A stretch of DNA of 64,000 nt from CAYQJS01 sp964417895 (GTDB lineage Bacteria; Chloroflexota; UBA6077; SHYK01). The first letter of the stretch is position 1, and the number at the start of each line of letters is the position of its first letter. The notes beneath the pieces were generated by a model. The model did not search any database, had not been told where the DNA came from, and saw only the letters and a program-made list of their open reading frames with translations. The stretch lies in NCBI GenBank assembly GCA_964417895.1, contig CAYQJS010000018.1:21258-85257 (forward strand), written 5' to 3'. Shown here piece after piece: positions 61,574-64,000 of the stretch. The position numbers and the translations under genes were made by a program.

Positions 61574-62398
61574 TCAGAAGCTGCCGACGATCAGGGCGAT
61601 CCCGATGAGGGCGATGCCGGCGGCGAGCAGGCGCATGATGACCCCGCGGGAAAGACGCCCCGATAGCCGCGCGCCGATCTGAGCTCCTACGAGGAGGCCG
61701 ATGCCGAGTAGGAGGACACGCTCCAGGCCGAAGGCGAAATCGCCTGCGACCGCGTGCGTAGCCGTCCCCGTCACCGCTGAGATGGTAAAGACGAACGCCG
61801 AGGTGGCCGTCGCAACGTGCACGGGGAAGTGGAGCCAGGCAACGATGGCGGGGACGATCAGGATGCCTCCGCCGATCCCGGCGAGCGCGGCGATGAGCCC
61901 ATCCGCAAAGCCGATGGCGATCGCCTTCCAGCGACTGAACGCACACGAATAGGTGGCGCCGCCGCTGTCGGTGAGGCGCCGCTCCAGCCAACCAGCCCTG
62001 GATCGCGCCACTGTTGTGGACGGCGTGCGCGGATAGACGAGATACACGGCGATCGCGATCAGCAGCCCGCCGAACGCGACGTCGAACAGCCCGCGTGGAA
62101 CGAATCGCGACGCCCATGCGCCGACGACGGCTCCGGGCACGGCGCCCATGGCCAGAAGGATCCCGGATAGCAGGTCGATGCGCTTGAGGCGCGCATACGC
62201 AATGGTTGCGGACGCGCCGTTGACGCTGACCGCGGCGAGGGAAATCGTGGTGATGGTGGGGACACTGTCGGCGGGCTCGAGGAACAGGAGCAACGGAACG
62301 AGCAAGAAGCCGCCGCCCGCTCCGATGATGGAACTGTAGGTCGCGACAGCGAGTCCGACCACAACAAGCAGGGCTGCGTTCGCGACCCCATCAGGCAC
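61574..62398 (-). CDS. TauE/SafE family sulfite/sulfonate exporter
   Basis: About 275 residues from GTG 62398. Eight or so hydrophobic helices in two halves start ALLVVVGLAVATYSSIIGAGGGFLLVPLLLF and AIAIGFADGLIAALAGIGGGILIVPAIVAW. The GAGGGFLLVP and GIGGGILIVP repeats are the TauE hallmark. It probably exports sulfite, sulfonates or other anions. Frames to 62542 add a poorly conserved arginine-rich start. No sulfur-compound enzymes adjoin it. Confidence 0.9.
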   Translation of the reverse strand: MPDGVANAALLVVVGLAVATYSSIIGAGGGFLLVPLLLFLEPADSVPTITTISLAAVSVNGASATIAYARLKRIDLLSGILLAMGAVPGAVVGAWASRFVPRGLFDVAFGGLLIAIAVYLVYPRTPSTTVARSRAGWLERRLTDSGGATYSCAFSRWKAIAIGFADGLIAALAGIGGGILIVPAIVAWLHFPVHVATATSAFVFTISAVTGTATHAVAGDFAFGLERVLLLGIGLLVGAQIGARLSGRLSRGVIMRLLAAGIALIGIALIVGSF

Positions 62399-62568
62399 GA
62401 TGGCCTTGCAATCCCCAGCGCGAAATCTAAGGCTACCATAAGAGCACCGCCACAGAAGAGCGCCGGGGAGCGAGGCCGGGAGGCTGCGGCGTCGGACCAC
62501 ACCCCGCCGATAAGAGGAACGCGGTACACTGGCGCTGGCCAACTACCTCAATACGGAGGAACCACACC

Positions 62569-63663
62569 ATGGATTTCGGCCTCTTCTCCAATGGCGAGCG
62601 CACCAACAAAGTCGCGGCGGACACCTACGACGAAGACCTCTTCGAGGTGACGCTGGCCGATCGACTGGGCTTCAAAGAAGCCTGGATCAGCGAGCACCTC
62701 GGCACCACGACCACGGGCCGGCGCGACACGCTCTCCGTGGCGGACATGTTCATCGTCAAGGCCGCCGCGCTCACGAAACAGATCAGGCTCGGGCCCGGGG
62801 TACGGCCGATCGGCATGTTCCACCCAGTGCAGGTGGCCATCGAAGCGGCGATGGCGGACCACCTGACGCGTGGCCGCTACATGTTCGGCTTCGGGTTTGG
62901 CGGCCCGGCGACTGACGGCATGCTCCAGCGTGGGCTGGGCTCCAATGACCCCAAGCTGCGCCGCGAGCGCATGTTGGAGGCCCTTGATCTGATCATCCGC
63001 TGCTGGACCGCGACCGAGCCTTTCGATTACGAGGGCGCCTTCTGGCAGGGGAAGGGGATCAACGCGCTGCCCAGGCCCTACACAAAGCCCCACATGCCGG
63101 TCGGCGTGGCGAACAGCACCTCAAACGGGACGGCGGCGCTGGCGGCGCGACACGGCTTCATGCCGCTGTTCAGCCAGTACGACGAAGCTCACCACATGCG
63201 CGAGCTGCACGACGTGTACGTCGCCGCGGCCAGGGACGCCGGCCGCGAGCTGAAGCTGAGCACGATCCGCGCGTGCCGCTTCTGCTGGGTGTCGGACACC
63301 ACGACAAAGGCCAAGGAGGAGCTGCGCCCCAGCATCACGCCCGCCCTCGAGCGGCAGAAGAGAACCTTCCCCTACCACTTTGCGAAGTGCCTGCCGCCGA
63401 GCGGCGACGTGATGGACGTCACCTGGGACCACATCGTCGATACCGGCCACTACTTCGTCGGCAGTCCGGACCGCGTGTACGAGCTGATCAAGAACCACTA
63501 CGTCGAGAGCGGCGGCTTCGGCACGCTGCTGCTCGTGTGCGGCAAAGACTACGGGACACGCCAGCAGCGGGCCCGCTCGATGCGGCTCTTCATGCAGGAA
63601 GTGGCGCCGCGCCTGAAGAGCCTGGACCCGGACCGCGCCGGCGAGCTGGAGGCAGTCTTTTAG
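62569..63663 (+). CDS. LLM-class flavin-dependent oxidoreductase
   Basis: A 364-residue luciferase-like monooxygenase (DFGLFSNGERTNKVAADTYDEDLFEVTLADRLGFKEAWISEHLG; IRLGPGVRPIGMFHPVQVAIEAAMADHLTRGRYMFGFGFGG; FVGSPDRVYELIKNHYVESGGFGTLLLVCG). These enzymes use FMN or F420 with O2 or other acceptors on small molecules. GGAGGAACCACACC precedes ATG 62569. Divergent from TauE. The cofactor (FMN or F420) cannot be decided from sequence alone. Confidence 0.93.
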   Translation: MDFGLFSNGERTNKVAADTYDEDLFEVTLADRLGFKEAWISEHLGTTTTGRRDTLSVADMFIVKAAALTKQIRLGPGVRPIGMFHPVQVAIEAAMADHLTRGRYMFGFGFGGPATDGMLQRGLGSNDPKLRRERMLEALDLIIRCWTATEPFDYEGAFWQGKGINALPRPYTKPHMPVGVANSTSNGTAALAARHGFMPLFSQYDEAHHMRELHDVYVAAARDAGRELKLSTIRACRFCWVSDTTTKAKEELRPSITPALERQKRTFPYHFAKCLPPSGDVMDVTWDHIVDTGHYFVGSPDRVYELIKNHYVESGGFGTLLLVCGKDYGTRQQRARSMRLFMQEVAPRLKSLDPDRAGELEAVF

Positions 63664-63676
63664 AAGGTCAGCCCGC

Positions 63677-63951
63677 TTAGCCGGTTGGCGTGTTCCGCCG
63701 GTCGTGGTGTGCCAGATCAGCATGAGCATCACTCTCGCCGCGGCTGGCCGGATCGACGTGGACAGTCACAGTTGAGAGTTTGGGAACCGCGTGAAGCATC
63801 TCGTGCCGGGCCCGCTCAGCAACCGCATGAGCTCCGGATAGATCGAGGTCTGGATCGGCAATTATCAACGTCTCGGCGTGCAGGTTGTGGCCGATCCAGC
63901 GGACGCGTATCTGCGAGATGTCCAGGACGCCGTCGGCGCGGCGACCTATAG
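63677..63951 (-). pseudogene. Cation diffusion facilitator C-terminal fragment
   Basis: About 91 codons resembling the cytoplasmic C-terminal domain of CDF metal exporters (GVLDISQIRVRWIGHNLHAETLIIADPDLDLSGAHAVAERARHEM; LSTVTVHVDPAS) with a His-rich end (HADLAHHDRR). The frame is open leftward from 63951, where homology meets an IS3-like end. The membrane-spanning N-terminal part is missing from the window side. Probably an inactivated gene. Confidence 0.7.
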
Positions 63952-64000
63952 TGCCCCCCGAAAACTGGACAGGCGGTGAAGTTAAGATCGCCGGGTCGGA
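63952..64000. mobile_element. Start of an IS3-family insertion sequence
   Basis: TGCCCCCCGAAAACTGGACAG at 63952-63972 is the terminal inverted repeat type of many IS3 members (CCC-GAAAACTGGACA end). GCGGTGAAGTTAAGATC follows, as commonly seen before orfA. The transposase lies beyond the window edge. Adjacent CDF sequence stops exactly here, so the gene is disrupted by it. Confidence 0.65.

Overview
The window is about 64 kb of high-GC bacterial DNA with a 10-base N gap at 2366-2375, so it is a draft, probably metagenome-derived, scaffold. The gene families fit an uncultured Chloroflexota-like or similar high-GC soil/groundwater bacterium: LVIVD-repeat proteins, CaiB/BaiF CoA-transferases, amidohydrolase-2, LLM flavin oxidoreductases, Rieske oxygenases, GTP-dependent PEP carboxykinase, Uma2 and a SARP/AAA regulator. 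That assignment is inference. I see no rRNA, tRNA, CRISPR or phage genes.

Layout. 1-4 kb: molybdenum-cofactor genes (moeA, mobA) around a mazEF pair, then pckG. 4-8.5 kb: alpha/beta-hydrolase, a TrpD-like phosphoribosyltransferase, a BNR propeller and a Gfo/Idh/MocA oxidoreductase. 8.7-14.3 kb: a damaged stretch with a broken ABC exporter, GNAT, HIT and methyltransferase genes and an NTF2-like protein. 14.4-17.8 kb: an oligopeptide-type binding lipoprotein and an intact IS5-group element. 17.9-19.5 kb: a three-gene redox/sulfur operon whose first gene has an in-frame TGA where a CxxC cysteine should be. 19.6-24.5 kb: a SARP-type regulator divergent from an MFS transporter. 24.5-33.7 kb: an acyl-CoA/aromatic-acid catabolic run (hydroxycinnamoyl-CoA hydratase-lyase-like, VOC, acyl-CoA dehydrogenases, CoA-transferases, hydroxyisobutyrate dehydrogenase-like, phosphoesterase, amidohydrolase). 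33.7-43.9 kb: methyltransferase, LVIVD protein, cupin, Rieske oxygenase, binding proteins, VOC and a PD40 propeller. 44.2-52.5 kb: a leftward operon with two HME-type RND pumps, a lipoprotein adaptor and a secreted protein of unknown function, behind a duplicated promoter. 52.8-64 kb: second LVIVD protein, MBL-fold protein, dienelactone hydrolase, Uma2, MFS, VOC, PHP metallohydrolase, a paralogue of the secreted unknown, TauE, LLM oxidoreductase, and a cation-efflux gene cut by an IS3-like end.

The main discovery candidate is 17917-19488. It encodes a thioredoxin/peroxiredoxin-fold protein with a W-U-P-F-C motif and a perfect 7-bp hairpin 10 nt after the TGA, placed as a bacterial SECIS requires. 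A DsbD-alpha-like/TusA fusion and a DsrE protein follow. I read this as a candidate selenocysteine-dependent sulfur-relay or redox module.

Two further themes run through the window. Dispersed palindromic repeats of at least four types lie between genes and also inside or at the ends of reading frames, adding peptide tails or loops. At least eight single-base frameshifts occur, nearly all explained by one missing G or C in a run. This suggests base-calling or assembly error more than decay, so those genes may be intact in the real genome.
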